From Dinghuibacter silviterrae (GTDB lineage Bacteria > Bacteroidota > Bacteroidia > Chitinophagales > Chitinophagaceae): 64,000 nucleotides of DNA. Position 1 is the stretch's first letter; every line of letters starts with the position of its first letter. The position numbers and the translations under genes are program-made. Location of the stretch: assembly GCF_004366355.1 (NCBI RefSeq), contig NZ_SODV01000001.1:2232001-2296000 (forward strand). Direction: 5' to 3'. The notes beneath the pieces are model-generated. The model did not search any database and was not told the DNA's origin. It worked only from the letters and a program-made list of their open reading frames with translations. Below are positions 42,402 to 51,805 of this stretch, piece by piece.

Positions 42402-42425
42402 CGAAGATAGGAAAAACTATCTTTG
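42402..42425. promoter_or_regulatory. Mirrored divergent promoters of sucC and punA
   Basis: AAGATAG, GAAAAA, CTATCTT is an inverted repeat whose arms carry the -7 boxes of both genes: TATCTTTG (42418-42425, plus, exact match) and TATCTTCG (42402-42409, minus, one mismatch). On the plus strand a TTTG lies at 42397-42400, 17 bases upstream of the box. The plus box ends 6 bases before ATG 42432, so the punA message would have almost no leader. Two polymerases could not bind at once. Confidence 0.6.
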
Positions 42426-42431
42426 CCCCCC

Positions 42432-43271
42432 ATGATTATGCAACACTTGGAGGAGGCGGCCTCCTATATCCGCCGGCAGGTACCGGAAGTACCCGAAATC
42501 GGGATTATCCTGGGTAGTGGCCTGGGCAACCTGACGCGGGAGCTCGAAGGGGTGACGTCGATTTCCTACAAGGATATCCCCCATTTCCCGGTCTCTACCG
42601 TGGAGGGACATGAGGGTAAGCTGATCCTTGGCCGGTTGAAGGGGAAAAATGTCGCCGTCCTCAGCGGACGCTTCCATTTTTACGAGGGATATACCCCCCA
42701 GCAAGTGGTTTTCCCGATCCGGGTGATGAGCGTCCTGGGGGTACACACCCTGCTGATCTCCAACGCGGCCGGCGGAATGAATCCTCAGTTCCGGGTGGGA
42801 GACCTGATGATCATCAGGGATCACATCAGTCTTTTTGTACACAATCCCCTCGTCGGTCCCAACGAACCCCGTCTGGGCACGCGTTTTCCCGATATGAGCG
42901 AACCCTATAGCCTGGACCTGATCCGGCAGGCAAAAGCCATCGCCGGTAAGGCGGGCATCGCCATACACGAAGGCGTATATTGCGGGGTTACCGGCCCCAC
43001 TTTCGAAACGAGGGCCGAGTACCGGCTCCTGCACCTGGTCGGGGGAGATGCCGTAGGGATGAGCACTGTACAAGAGGTGATCGCCGCGGTCCACGCGGGG
43101 ATGCGGGTCTTTGCCCTTAGCGTCATCACGGACCTGGGTATCCGGGACGAAGCCAACACCATTACACACCAGGAAGTGCTGGAGGCCGCAGCAGCGGCGG
43201 AGCCGAAGCTGACGGAGATATTTAGCGGCCTGGTCGCGGCGCTCGGCGGCGTGGCCGCGGGCACGTTATAA
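42432..43271 (+). CDS. punA: Purine-nucleoside phosphorylase
   Basis: A 279-residue phosphorylase cleaving purine nucleosides with phosphate. Motifs: GIILGSGLGNL near the start (phosphate-binding), SGRFHFYEG, ISNAAGGMNPQFRVGDLMIIRDHI and GVTGPTFETRAEYR, all of the trimeric type. Start ATG 42432 or 42438, both just after the -7 box; the TTG at 42423 lies within that box and is rejected. Confidence 0.93.
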   Translation: MIMQHLEEAASYIRRQVPEVPEIGIILGSGLGNLTRELEGVTSISYKDIPHFPVSTVEGHEGKLILGRLKGKNVAVLSGRFHFYEGYTPQQVVFPIRVMSVLGVHTLLISNAAGGMNPQFRVGDLMIIRDHISLFVHNPLVGPNEPRLGTRFPDMSEPYSLDLIRQAKAIAGKAGIAIHEGVYCGVTGPTFETRAEYRLLHLVGGDAVGMSTVQEVIAAVHAGMRVFALSVITDLGIRDEANTITHQEVLEAAAAAEPKLTEIFSGLVAALGGVAAGTL

Positions 43272-43304
43272 CATTATTTTACAAGGGCCCCGCCGAAAAT
43301 CGGT

Positions 43305-43312
43305 TATTTTTG
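43305..43312 (+). promoter_or_regulatory. -7 box of the putative porin gene
   Basis: TATTTTTG matches TAnnTTTG exactly and ends 11 bases before ATG 43324. Confidence 0.5.
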
Positions 43313-43323
43313 CCCGAATCACT

Positions 43324-45384
43324 ATGCGCTTAAGTCTACTAATCCGGGTCTGTTGTGTGTTTTGTTGCGTGCTGGGTAGCGTGCAGGGGCTGAGGGCGCA
43401 AGGTTCCCTGGGGGGCCTGCAAAACAGCGTGCAGGGAATGGGACAGGGCATGGGCAACAGGGGCGGGAAAAAGGATTCCCTGCACCACCGTACCGGTCTG
43501 GAAGATACCCTGACCCTTACCTATCGTTTTCTGGATTCCACGCATATCTACAAGCTGGATACGTCCGTGGCGGACATCGACAAGTTTTACCCCGTGCCGT
43601 CCATCTACAAGACCCTGGGGAATGTCGGTACCGCGGCCGAATCCATTGTTTTTACACCCAACTTCAAACCCGGTTGGGACGCCGGGTTTCACGCGTACGA
43701 TATCTACCGGCTGACCTGGGAAACCACCCGGTTTTTTACAACAACCCGGCCGTATACCGAAATGGAGTACCTTCTGGGTAGTGCCAACGAACAGAACATC
43801 CGCATCCTCCATACCCAAAACATCAACGAACACTGGAACTTTGCCTTCCAATACCGGTTGACGGGTGGTCCCGGGCAATACAAAAGCGAGAAATCCAACC
43901 ACAACAATTATAGCCTGTACACCTGGTATGAATCTCCCCGGAAACGCTACCACCTGTACGGAGGGTTCCTGGCCAACAACCTCAAAAGCGAGGATAACGG
44001 CGGATTTATCAACAACAGCGTCCTGTATAGCCCCAGCTATAACAACCGGTTCGACGTACCCACCAACGTAGGCGGAAACACGGACTACCAAAGCAATATT
44101 TTCAACACGACCCTGGAAACCGGCACGCATTACAGCGACTTCCAGCTTTTGCTCCGGCAACAATACGACCTGGGGCAACAAGACTCCATCGTCGTCAACG
44201 ACTCAACGACCTATTACCTGTTTTATCCAAGGATACGGTTGCAGCATACCTTTCAGGTCAACACGTACAATTATCAGTATGTGGACAACAGCCCGGACTC
44301 TTCCACCCACTTTTATCAAAAAGCCTACAACTTTTTAAGCACACCGTTGCCCGGCTTTTATATACAAGACAAATGGTCGCAGATCATCAATGATTTTGCC
44401 CTGTATCAATTTCCCGTGGCCAAAAACCCCAGCCAGTACCTGACCGAGGGGATCAGTCTCGAAACGCTAAGGGGTACCTTTTTCAGCCGCATCATGGAGT
44501 TTTACAACGTGTACGGCCACGCTGAATACCGGAACCAGACGCGGAACAAAAAGTGGGACATAGACCTTCACGGGAAGCTGTACCTGGAGGGGTACAACAT
44601 CGGCAATTACGACGTATACGGAAGCCTGGCGCGGAGCCTTGGGCGCAGGATCGGGTACCTCCAGGCAGGTTTTGAAAATACCCTCCGTACGCCTTCCTAC
44701 ATCTACCAGAAGTACAGCAGCTTCAATTTCAACAACACCGGCATTACCACGCCGACCAACGAGAACAATACACAGGTCTTCGGGTATCTCTGGATGCCCT
44801 ACCTGAAGATGAACGTGGCGGCGCACTATTACCTGATGACCAACTACACCTACCTGAAGGACTATACCGGGGTCGCGCAATACAGCTCGCCCTTCAACAT
44901 CCTCCAACTGTCGGTCCAGAAGGAAACCCACCTGACCAAACGCTGGGTATGGTATGGCGACGTGTATGTCCAGCAGGTCACCGGTGACGCGCCGGTGCGG
45001 GTACCTTTGGTCTATACGCGCGACCGGTTTGTCTACGAAGGCCGTATACACCGGAAGCTAAACCTGGCCACCGGCCTGGAGATCAAGTATGCCACCGCGT
45101 ATAAGAACGATATGTATTCTCCGCTCCTGGGACAGTTCTTCCCCCAGCTCGGACAGTCGGATTCGCCCTATGGAACGTCCCCGATTCTTTATCACAACCG
45201 CCCGGAAATCGACGCCTTTGTGCACTTCCGTCTCCATACCTTTTACCTGATCGCACGGGCGGAGAACCTCAATACCCTTTCGCTTAGTCCCTTTGGGTTT
45301 AAATCGGTCAACCAGCCTTATGTAGGGTTCGCCGACCCGGGGTTGATCATCCATTTCGGGATCAGCTGGGGGTTTGTCAATTAG
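43324..45384 (+). CDS. Putative porin (Bacteroidota family)
   Basis: A 686-residue outer-membrane protein: signal peptide (about 1-26, ending RAQG), a Gly-rich linker (SLGGLQNSVQGMGQGMGNRGG), and a large beta-barrel with many aromatic and Asn residues, ending in an aromatic strand (LIIHFGISWGFVN). This is the common Bacteroidota putative porin family; the substrate is unknown. It has its own promoter box 11 bases before the start and is followed by a two-component system, which might sense envelope state. Confidence 0.8.
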   Translation: MRLSLLIRVCCVFCCVLGSVQGLRAQGSLGGLQNSVQGMGQGMGNRGGKKDSLHHRTGLEDTLTLTYRFLDSTHIYKLDTSVADIDKFYPVPSIYKTLGNVGTAAESIVFTPNFKPGWDAGFHAYDIYRLTWETTRFFTTTRPYTEMEYLLGSANEQNIRILHTQNINEHWNFAFQYRLTGGPGQYKSEKSNHNNYSLYTWYESPRKRYHLYGGFLANNLKSEDNGGFINNSVLYSPSYNNRFDVPTNVGGNTDYQSNIFNTTLETGTHYSDFQLLLRQQYDLGQQDSIVVNDSTTYYLFYPRIRLQHTFQVNTYNYQYVDNSPDSSTHFYQKAYNFLSTPLPGFYIQDKWSQIINDFALYQFPVAKNPSQYLTEGISLETLRGTFFSRIMEFYNVYGHAEYRNQTRNKKWDIDLHGKLYLEGYNIGNYDVYGSLARSLGRRIGYLQAGFENTLRTPSYIYQKYSSFNFNNTGITTPTNENNTQVFGYLWMPYLKMNVAAHYYLMTNYTYLKDYTGVAQYSSPFNILQLSVQKETHLTKRWVWYGDVYVQQVTGDAPVRVPLVYTRDRFVYEGRIHRKLNLATGLEIKYATAYKNDMYSPLLGQFFPQLGQSDSPYGTSPILYHNRPEIDAFVHFRLHTFYLIARAENLNTLSLSPFGFKSVNQPYVGFADPGLIIHFGISWGFVN

Positions 45385-45437
45385 CGGCCGCGGCGCCTTT
45401 TGCAATGACGCCTACAGGATTTTCACAGATTTCCGGC

Positions 45438-45445
45438 GTACTTTG
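45438..45445 (+). promoter_or_regulatory. Possible -7 box before the response regulator
   Basis: GTACTTTG, 5 bases before ATG 45451, as at the SelW-like gene (22383-22390). It has one base fewer between TA and TTTG than the consensus. Confidence 0.3.
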
Positions 45446-45450
45446 GTCCT

Positions 45451-46134
45451 ATGAAGCTACTCATCGTAGAGGACGAGCCGGAGCTCCTGGAGAGTATGAC
45501 CGCCTATCTTTCCCTGGAAGAGTACACCTGCGAAACGGCCGCGACCTACGCCGAAGCCCTGGAAAAGATCGAGCTCTATGCCTATGACTGCATTCTTCTG
45601 GACATCATGTTGCCGGGCGGGGACGGCTTGTCGCTGCTCCGGGAGCTCAAGGTCAACCGGAAGGCCGAAGGGGTGCTCATCATTTCGGCAAAAAACCGGC
45701 TGGAGGACAAGATTACGGGGCTGCAGATGGGGGCGGACGACTACCTCGCCAAACCCTTTCACCTGCCGGAGCTCGGCGCCCGCGTAGCGGCCATCATCCG
45801 GCGCAAACAATTCGGCGGCAACAGCCTCCTCGACTACCACGAAATCCAGATCGATACCCAAGGCAGGACGGTGCGCGTATCCGGTCAGTCCCTGGTACTG
45901 ACCAAAAAGGAGTATGCCCTTTTGTTGTACCTCGTGTCCAACCGCAACAAGGTGATCCCCAAAAGCGCCCTGGCGGAGCACCTTTGGGGGGATAGCATGG
46001 ACCTGGCCGATAACTACGACTTTATCTATACGCACGTCAAGAACCTCCGCAAAAAACTCCTGGACGGCGGCGCCAGGGACTACCTCCAGTCCATTTACGG
46101 GGTAGGGTATAAATGGACGGATAAGAAAATATGA
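45451..46134 (+). CDS. OmpR/PhoB-family response regulator
   Basis: A 227-residue two-domain regulator. Receiver: acidic E7/D8, phosphorylation site Asp51 (DCILLDIML), Lys101 (LAKPF). C-terminal winged helix (about 130-225; LTKKEYALLLYLVSN, DFIYTHVKNLRKKL). Overlaps the sensor kinase gene by ATGA, its partner. Confidence 0.92.
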   Translation: MKLLIVEDEPELLESMTAYLSLEEYTCETAATYAEALEKIELYAYDCILLDIMLPGGDGLSLLRELKVNRKAEGVLIISAKNRLEDKITGLQMGADDYLAKPFHLPELGARVAAIIRRKQFGGNSLLDYHEIQIDTQGRTVRVSGQSLVLTKKEYALLLYLVSNRNKVIPKSALAEHLWGDSMDLADNYDFIYTHVKNLRKKLLDGGARDYLQSIYGVGYKWTDKKI

Positions 46135-47396
46135 AACTGGCGGCCACCTATCAGCGTTTTTATTTCGTGCTCCTGGCGATCCTGTTGGCGCTGGGTTGTC
46201 TGTCGTATTACGTGGTGATCCGTTATATCCTGATCCACCAGGTCGACAACGACCTCAAGATCGAGCAACAGGAACTACTGGACTTCGTCCACCTCCACGA
46301 TTCCCTGCCGGCGCCTTCGCATTACCGCGACCAGCAACTCGACTGGCGGCAGGGGACGATGGACTTCGGCGTGGCCGGCGGTCCCGGCCATCGCGGTCGC
46401 GACCATGACCGTGACCGCCGGCGTTTCTGCAATGTCGGCGACAGCCGCGAGGTTCAGTTCCCCGTTCGCGTGAAGGGTACGGATTATATCGTAACGATCA
46501 CCAAATCCCTGGAGGAGACCGAAGACCTCCTCTGGCTCATCCTTTGGGTAACGGCCGGGTCTATCCTCGTCCTGGTGGCGGGGTTGTTTATCGGCAACCG
46601 GTTTTTGCTCCGCCGCATCTGGCACCCCTTTTACGAAACCCTGGACTACCTGAAATCCTTCCGCCTGTCCGCCCCGCCCAAAGGGGGGCCGGGTGTATCA
46701 AAGATCGACGAGTTCAACCTGCTGGGCCGGTCCGTGGAGGAAATGACGGTCAAGATGCAGCGCGACTACCTGGCGCTGCAACAATTCACCGACCACGCCG
46801 CCCACGAAATGCAAACCCCGCTGGCTGTGATTAAAAGCAAGCTGGACCTGATGATGCAGGAGCCGGGTCTGACCGCCCACCAGTTGGAACGGATGCAGCA
46901 GTTGTTGCTTTCCGTCAACCGCCTTAGCCGGCTCAATCAGTCCCTTTTGTTGCTGACCCGGATCGAAAACCGCCAATACCTCGAAAAGGAGCCCGTGGAG
47001 CTCAAGACCCTGGTAGAGGAAAAACTGGATGTCTGGCAGGAATGGATCCGCGAACACGGCCTGACCGTCACCCTGGACCTGATGCCCGAAACCGTCCGGA
47101 TGCATCCTTTCTTAGCCGAGAGCCTGGTGAACAACCTTCTCAGCAACGCCGTCCGGCATAATGTCCCGGGGGGAGAGATCCTGGTCACCCTTCTTCCCGG
47201 TCTTTTCAGCGTCAAGAATACAGGGGCTCATAAGGCGCTGGATCCGGATCGTCTTTTCCAGCGCTTTCAGAAACAGCATCCGTCCGAGGGGGTAGGGCTG
47301 GGGCTGGCCATCGTCAAGGAGATCGTCGAAATGTCGGGGATGGGGATACGGTACGAATATGGGGAGGGGACCCACACCTTTACGGTGACGTTCTGA
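46131..47396 (+). CDS. Sensor histidine kinase
   Basis: A 421-residue inner-membrane kinase: membrane segments about 9-31 and 143-165 enclose a periplasmic sensor domain with a His/Arg/Asp-rich patch (HRGRDHDRDRRR). The H-box has His225 in HAAHEMQTPLAVIKSKLDL, the N-box LVNNLLSNAVRHN, the G-box VGLGLAIVKEIV. The signal is unknown. It ends 3 bases before the convergent ATP-grasp-like gene. Confidence 0.9.
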   Translation: MKLAATYQRFYFVLLAILLALGCLSYYVVIRYILIHQVDNDLKIEQQELLDFVHLHDSLPAPSHYRDQQLDWRQGTMDFGVAGGPGHRGRDHDRDRRRFCNVGDSREVQFPVRVKGTDYIVTITKSLEETEDLLWLILWVTAGSILVLVAGLFIGNRFLLRRIWHPFYETLDYLKSFRLSAPPKGGPGVSKIDEFNLLGRSVEEMTVKMQRDYLALQQFTDHAAHEMQTPLAVIKSKLDLMMQEPGLTAHQLERMQQLLLSVNRLSRLNQSLLLLTRIENRQYLEKEPVELKTLVEEKLDVWQEWIREHGLTVTLDLMPETVRMHPFLAESLVNNLLSNAVRHNVPGGEILVTLLPGLFSVKNTGAHKALDPDRLFQRFQKQHPSEGVGLGLAIVKEIVEMSGMGIRYEYGEGTHTFTVTF

Positions 47397-47399
47397 GGG

Positions 47400-48593
47400 C
47401 TATGGCTCGAAGAAGCAGGCACTGCCGCCCACCCAGGTCTTATCCTTGTTATACCTGGTCCCGATCATTTGTCCTTTGCTGAGCCGCGCCAGGTTGTTGG
47501 CGGGGACCGGTCTTAAAGCGCCGTCTTTCCAGAAGTACATCAACCGGATCTCGCACTTGGCCGGCCCGTCAGGCGTCCGAATGATGTCCGCATACGTGGC
47601 CTTACGCTGGAGAATCCAGTTCTCCGGATCGGGGAGGTCCTCCAGGTGGCGGGGTGTCACCTCCAGGACGACGCCCTGACCGGCAAAGGAAAAAAGTGGT
47701 TTGAGGACATACCGGTCCAGGTCTTTGGGCACCGTTTTCAGGTCTTGTACGAAATACGCTTGCGGGATAAGGGGGTGGTGCAGCAGGGGCAACAGGTACT
47801 TGCTCACGCGGTAGAACCAGTTCGGGTGGGATATCCATTCCACGTCCCAGCCCGCGGTCAGGTCGATCACGGGCCCCAGCGTCTCCTTTTGCGCCATGAG
47901 GTCGTCGACGATGACGCGGTTGTAGATGCGGCGAACCCTTGTTTTGCGGCCATCGCGGAAATAAAAGAGTTCACGCCCTTCGGCAAAGAGCTCGGTGACG
48001 CAAACCGGCCGTATATCCAGGTAGTCCTGGGTGAGGTAAAAATCGATGCGTGTCTTTTGTTCGTGGGGTTTTACTTCCAGCAGGATGACCTCCTCCGGAG
48101 GAACGTCCCCTACAATGATGTCTTTCAAAAGCCGGATATATCCCGGTTTGTCATAGCCGCCCAAGAGGTAGTCATAATCGGGCGGTATGGGAAATTGTGC
48201 CTGATAGTTTTCGGGGAGCCACACCTGGAAGGCAAACAGCGTAGGAAACGCCTGGAGCTCGATCAGCCGCGGCTCGGGGAGCCCGGTATCGCCGGTACAA
48301 ACGCCGAAATCAAAAGACACGAAATGGGGATAGTCCTGTTCGCCCGGGGTCCACAGCCCCGGGGGAATAGCGGCTGCCGTCCGTTGTTTGAATGAAGGAT
48401 CGGCGATGAGGTCGAGGATATAGGCACAGGTTTCTTCCATCTGTGCCCGGAAAGAGCGGGGAACAAATACCGGGGTTTCCGCCACGCGAAAGTCAATGGC
48501 ACCCGGGTGGGCGCTGTCTAACGCCTGGAGGAAGGCCCGGTATTTGTCGTCGGAAAAACCTTCGTTAAATCGGTCCCTGGCGAAAGGGATCAT
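47400..48593 (-). CDS. ATP-grasp-like protein of unknown function
   Basis: A 397-residue cytoplasmic protein. The C-terminal half has ATP-grasp features: a nucleotide Lys and glycine loop (YVLKPLFSFAGQGVV), a hinge segment (WILQRKATYADI) and CEIRLMYFWKDG with a late N-x-A-R stretch. IELQAFPTLFAFQ in the N-terminal half recalls glutathionylspermidine-synthase-like enzymes. The family is a conserved Bacteroidota unknown; carboxylate-amine ligation is inferred. Last gene of the minus-strand run, overlapping the cytochrome gene by 4 bases. Confidence 0.6.
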   Translation of the reverse strand: MIPFARDRFNEGFSDDKYRAFLQALDSAHPGAIDFRVAETPVFVPRSFRAQMEETCAYILDLIADPSFKQRTAAAIPPGLWTPGEQDYPHFVSFDFGVCTGDTGLPEPRLIELQAFPTLFAFQVWLPENYQAQFPIPPDYDYLLGGYDKPGYIRLLKDIIVGDVPPEEVILLEVKPHEQKTRIDFYLTQDYLDIRPVCVTELFAEGRELFYFRDGRKTRVRRIYNRVIVDDLMAQKETLGPVIDLTAGWDVEWISHPNWFYRVSKYLLPLLHHPLIPQAYFVQDLKTVPKDLDRYVLKPLFSFAGQGVVLEVTPRHLEDLPDPENWILQRKATYADIIRTPDGPAKCEIRLMYFWKDGALRPVPANNLARLSKGQMIGTRYNKDKTWVGGSACFFEP

Positions 48594-49081
48594 TTATGTG
48601 GTCCTCCTGGATTGCCCTGACCGGGGGGAGGTCCTTTTGGCGTGTCGGGTCCACCATGATGTTCCTCGGGATATTTCACTTCCGGATGCGGATCTCCGCG
48701 GTGACAGGTAATGCAGGAGACCGCCTCCTCAGCCTTGGCGGTATCGTCGTTAAAGCGCATGTACTTCTGGTTGATGTCGTTGGTCATGATCATCATCTTG
48801 CGCGCGACTTCCTTTTCGGGTTTGTCATCGCTGGCGAAGTCGAGCCGTCCGGGATTGGTCGTGGACTGTGCATGACAAAAACCGCACTTCACCCCCAGGG
48901 CAAGTTTGAAGTGGTCCATGATCATGTCCAGGCTGTCCCGGCTGATGTCTTGCGGAAGTACCTTGAGGTTGCGTTTGTGCTGCTGGGGGCCGCCGATCGA
49001 AAAGGCGCTGATACACGCGGCCGTGAGAACGATGGCGCCCGCCGTGAGCAGGCTTTTGCGTTGGAAGATGGTTGGTTGCAT
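48590..49081 (-). CDS. Diheme c-type cytochrome
   Basis: A 163-residue exported protein with an N-terminal hydrophobic segment (SLLTAGAIVLTAACISAF) and two heme c sites, CGFCH (about 63-67) and CITCH (about 120-124). The layout (DHFKLALGVKCGFCH) resembles the photosynthetic reaction-centre cytochrome c family, found also in non-phototrophic Bacteroidota. The tail is Pro/Gly/His-rich. ATG 49081 is used rather than the TTG at 49090. An electron carrier in the periplasm; its partner is unknown. Confidence 0.85.
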   Translation of the reverse strand: MQPTIFQRKSLLTAGAIVLTAACISAFSIGGPQQHKRNLKVLPQDISRDSLDMIMDHFKLALGVKCGFCHAQSTTNPGRLDFASDDKPEKEVARKMMIMTNDINQKYMRFNDDTAKAEEAVSCITCHRGDPHPEVKYPEEHHGGPDTPKGPPPGQGNPGGPHK

Positions 49082-49096
49082 AGAGCCCAAGTTATA

Positions 49097-49888
49097 TTAT
49101 TTCGCGGAACCTTCCTTCACGATCTTGAAAAAAGCAGGGAGCAGGTGTCGGTAGGTCCACATGATCTTGTCCGGGTCTTCCAGTTGCCGGGTCATGCTTT
49201 CCCATTTGGCCAGTCCGTGTTCGGCGATCACGGCCTGCCGCTTGTCTTCCATTTGCAGGTATTGATGCATCCCCGGGGCGTCGGCCTCGGGATGGAATTG
49301 CGTGCCGATCCAATAAGGGCTGAAACGGATACCCATGATGGCGCGTTCCAGCGGGACGTGCGGTCTTTCCTTTTCGATGCAAAGAAGCTGCGCGCCCCAG
49401 CGGGCCAGGGCTTCCTGGTCCGGCCGGATGACCTGGAAGTCGCGGCTGTCGACGGCATAAAAAGGATCGGACAGACCTTCGAATACGGGCTCTTCCTTAC
49501 CCGCCTCCAGCAGGTGCACGGGGAAGACGCCAAAGGCAGTCGATTTGCGGGGACACACGTCCGCGAAACGGTAGTACCGGCACACCAGTTGGAAGGAATG
49601 GCAGATAAAAAAAATATTCGCATTCGTTTGGCCGTTTAGCCAGTCGAAGTAGACCTTCTCCCATTCGCTCCCTTCACTGTCAAGGGGAGAACCAGGTCCG
49701 CCGGAGGAAATATAGCCGTCAAATGTCCCTTGGGGTACTTCCCTGCGGAGCCGCACGTCGAATTCGCGGATCTCCAGCGCCAGGTCATTTTTTTCCGCGA
49801 ATGCCACCAATAGCTCGCGCAGACAGCGCATGCCTTGGTTGGGCCTGCCTTCGTACATGTCCAGGATGGCGAAACGGAGCGGTTGCAT
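49097..49888 (-). CDS. Class I glutamine amidotransferase
   Basis: A 263-residue protein of the GATase-I fold without a fused synthetase. Catalytic triad: Cys in FFICHSFQ, His and Glu in TQFHPEAD. It supplies ammonia from glutamine to a partner enzyme or hydrolyses a gamma-glutamyl compound. The longer frame from 49987 runs through the next gene and is rejected. It sits between the DAAO-like gene and the cytochrome gene with 10 and 15 bases of spacing. Confidence 0.82.
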   Translation of the reverse strand: MQPLRFAILDMYEGRPNQGMRCLRELLVAFAEKNDLALEIREFDVRLRREVPQGTFDGYISSGGPGSPLDSEGSEWEKVYFDWLNGQTNANIFFICHSFQLVCRYYRFADVCPRKSTAFGVFPVHLLEAGKEEPVFEGLSDPFYAVDSRDFQVIRPDQEALARWGAQLLCIEKERPHVPLERAIMGIRFSPYWIGTQFHPEADAPGMHQYLQMEDKRQAVIAEHGLAKWESMTRQLEDPDKIMWTYRHLLPAFFKIVKEGSAK

Positions 49889-49898
49889 GCGTGCAAAC

Positions 49899-50864
49899 TT
49901 ATGAAATTCGGTCGAGGCTGCGGACCAATGCCGCCACCGACGTCGCGGCGCCCCAGGAAACGGTAAACCCGGCCCCCCCGTGGCCATAGTGGTGTATCAG
50001 GCCGGGCTGCGCGGGATCGGCTTCCAGCCGGACGCTGGGGCGGTAGGGCCGCAGGCCGGCGTAGGAGCGGATCGCTGGGCCTGTTGTCAGGTCCGGTGTC
50101 AAGGCTTTTGCGCGTTGCACTATTTCGTTGATGGTCTCCGGTTCCGGGGTATCCTCCCAGTTGTCCCGTTCGTAGGTTCCGCCGATGATACAGCCGTCGG
50201 CCCTGGGTACGAGGTATATGGGGGTGTCGGCATCGACATAAATGCCATCGAGCGGCAACGGTCCCGTGACGGCGATCTGGCCGCGTACCGGAAGCAGCGC
50301 CTCGTCGCCGCAAAGGTCACGGCTGCCCAGCCCTGTGCAGTTGACCACCAGGGAGCCGGAGAACGCGGACAGGGTGGTTACTTTTTCGCCGGTGATAATG
50401 CGTCCGCCGCCCGTGCGTCCGCCGCCAGCGCGGAAACGGTCCATCAGGAACGGCAGATAGAGGGGCGTTTCCATCAGCGGCACCTCTGCTTTCCAACCCG
50501 CGGTGTACCCCGGAGGCAGCTCCCCGTTGTTCAGGGATGTATAGTGTTCCCCTGGAATGGCCTTTAGCCACCAGTTGTCGGAGGTATCCCGCCCGTCTTT
50601 TAAAAACTTGCGCAGGGGGACCATGCTCACCCCGCTGCCCGGGATCCGGCTGAATTCCGCGAGGGTCCGGTAGGTTTCTGCAATCCAGGCAAAAGTTTGC
50701 CCGTCTTCCGTGATGCGGTAGGGCGACCAAAACGCGGCCGCTTTATCGGAAGTGGTCTCCGGAGGGACTTTCCAGGTTCGTATGGTCACACGGTGACCGT
50801 CTTCTGTCAGCCGGAGGGCCGTCGTCAGTCCGATGACGCCGCACCCCAATACGGTAATGTCCAT
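49899..50864 (-). CDS. FAD-dependent amino acid oxidase, DAAO family
   Basis: A 321-residue flavoprotein with the dinucleotide motif VLGCGVIGLTTALRL (5-19) and later VVNCTGLGSRDL, VRGQIAVTGP and YGHGGAGFTVSWGAA, which are the DAAO-type FAD and substrate signatures. It would oxidise a D-amino acid or similar amine. No signal peptide. Starts 11 bases after the lipoprotein gene. Confidence 0.85.
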   Translation of the reverse strand: MDITVLGCGVIGLTTALRLTEDGHRVTIRTWKVPPETTSDKAAAFWSPYRITEDGQTFAWIAETYRTLAEFSRIPGSGVSMVPLRKFLKDGRDTSDNWWLKAIPGEHYTSLNNGELPPGYTAGWKAEVPLMETPLYLPFLMDRFRAGGGRTGGGRIITGEKVTTLSAFSGSLVVNCTGLGSRDLCGDEALLPVRGQIAVTGPLPLDGIYVDADTPIYLVPRADGCIIGGTYERDNWEDTPEPETINEIVQRAKALTPDLTTGPAIRSYAGLRPYRPSVRLEADPAQPGLIHHYGHGGAGFTVSWGAATSVAALVRSLDRIS

Positions 50865-50875
50865 GATGGTACAAT

Positions 50876-51805
50876 TTACAATTGTTCCAGGTAGGAAATG
50901 AGGGAAGACAGCGTTTGAAGGGAAGGCGTCATGAACTCCGTGGAAGTCCCGCTACCCAGGTTAAACGAAGCGGTCCCCAGGTAGTACGTGCTGTTACCGG
51001 CATAGGAAAGGCTGACCAGTATCGCAGCGGCCCCCGCGGGCAAACCCGAGACGGTAAAGGTCCGGGTGGAGGGTTGCCCTTTCAACCCCACCAGCAGGTG
51101 TTGGGCCGGAAGCAGGCAAAACACGGCGGAATTGGCATTGCTAAAGGAATTGGGCAGGATGGCCGTCACAGAGGCCGACGTATCGCCGGAGAAAGGCCGC
51201 CCGCACAGCAACCAACCCGTGGCAGGGGTAGTCAGTTTCAGACCGGTCGCCGTATCGGTCACCGAGGCCCCGGATACCGGTGCCGCCCATTGTAAAAAAG
51301 GTGGAGTGTAGCCGCCGCTCCAGATGCCATCTACGTCGACGGAATCCTGCACCGGGATAAAGATCGTAAGGTATCCATTTGGTTCTAGCGTATTGCCGCC
51401 GCCGGTAACCGACAAAAAAAGCGCGGCGCCGGTTTGAATGGGTTTGCCCTGGTAGGTGGCGGACAGAAATTGCCGGATCCACTCCCCTGGTTTTTCGACC
51501 AGCAATCCCTGGACCTGTGCGGCTCCGGTATACGCCGTGGTTCCGGTCCACGTCAGGCCGGACAGCGGACAGGTCATTCCGTCAATGGAAAGCGTATCGG
51601 TGGAAGGCAACTGTACGGTTTGGGACGCGGGCGAAAGCTGTAACGTATCCGAAAGCTTTGCCACCGCGTTTGCAGAAGTGATTTGTTGCACCCAGGCAGT
51701 ATCGACCACCACGGAGGGGGTGAACTCGTTGATGTCCTTGGAACAACCGGGCAATATGCTACTGCAGATGGCCCATCCGATGATGAATGTCCTAAACCTG
51801 TTCAT
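50876..51805 (-). CDS. Lipoprotein of unknown function
   Basis: A 309-residue protein with a lipobox (SSILPGCSKD, Cys about 21) and a beta-rich, Thr/Ser/Gly-rich body. No family recognised. Starts at the stop of the sigma-linked barrel gene, so it is likely controlled by that ECF sigma factor. Confidence 0.65.
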   Translation of the reverse strand: MNRFRTFIIGWAICSSILPGCSKDINEFTPSVVVDTAWVQQITSANAVAKLSDTLQLSPASQTVQLPSTDTLSIDGMTCPLSGLTWTGTTAYTGAAQVQGLLVEKPGEWIRQFLSATYQGKPIQTGAALFLSVTGGGNTLEPNGYLTIFIPVQDSVDVDGIWSGGYTPPFLQWAAPVSGASVTDTATGLKLTTPATGWLLCGRPFSGDTSASVTAILPNSFSNANSAVFCLLPAQHLLVGLKGQPSTRTFTVSGLPAGAAAILVSLSYAGNSTYYLGTASFNLGSGTSTEFMTPSLQTLSSLISYLEQL

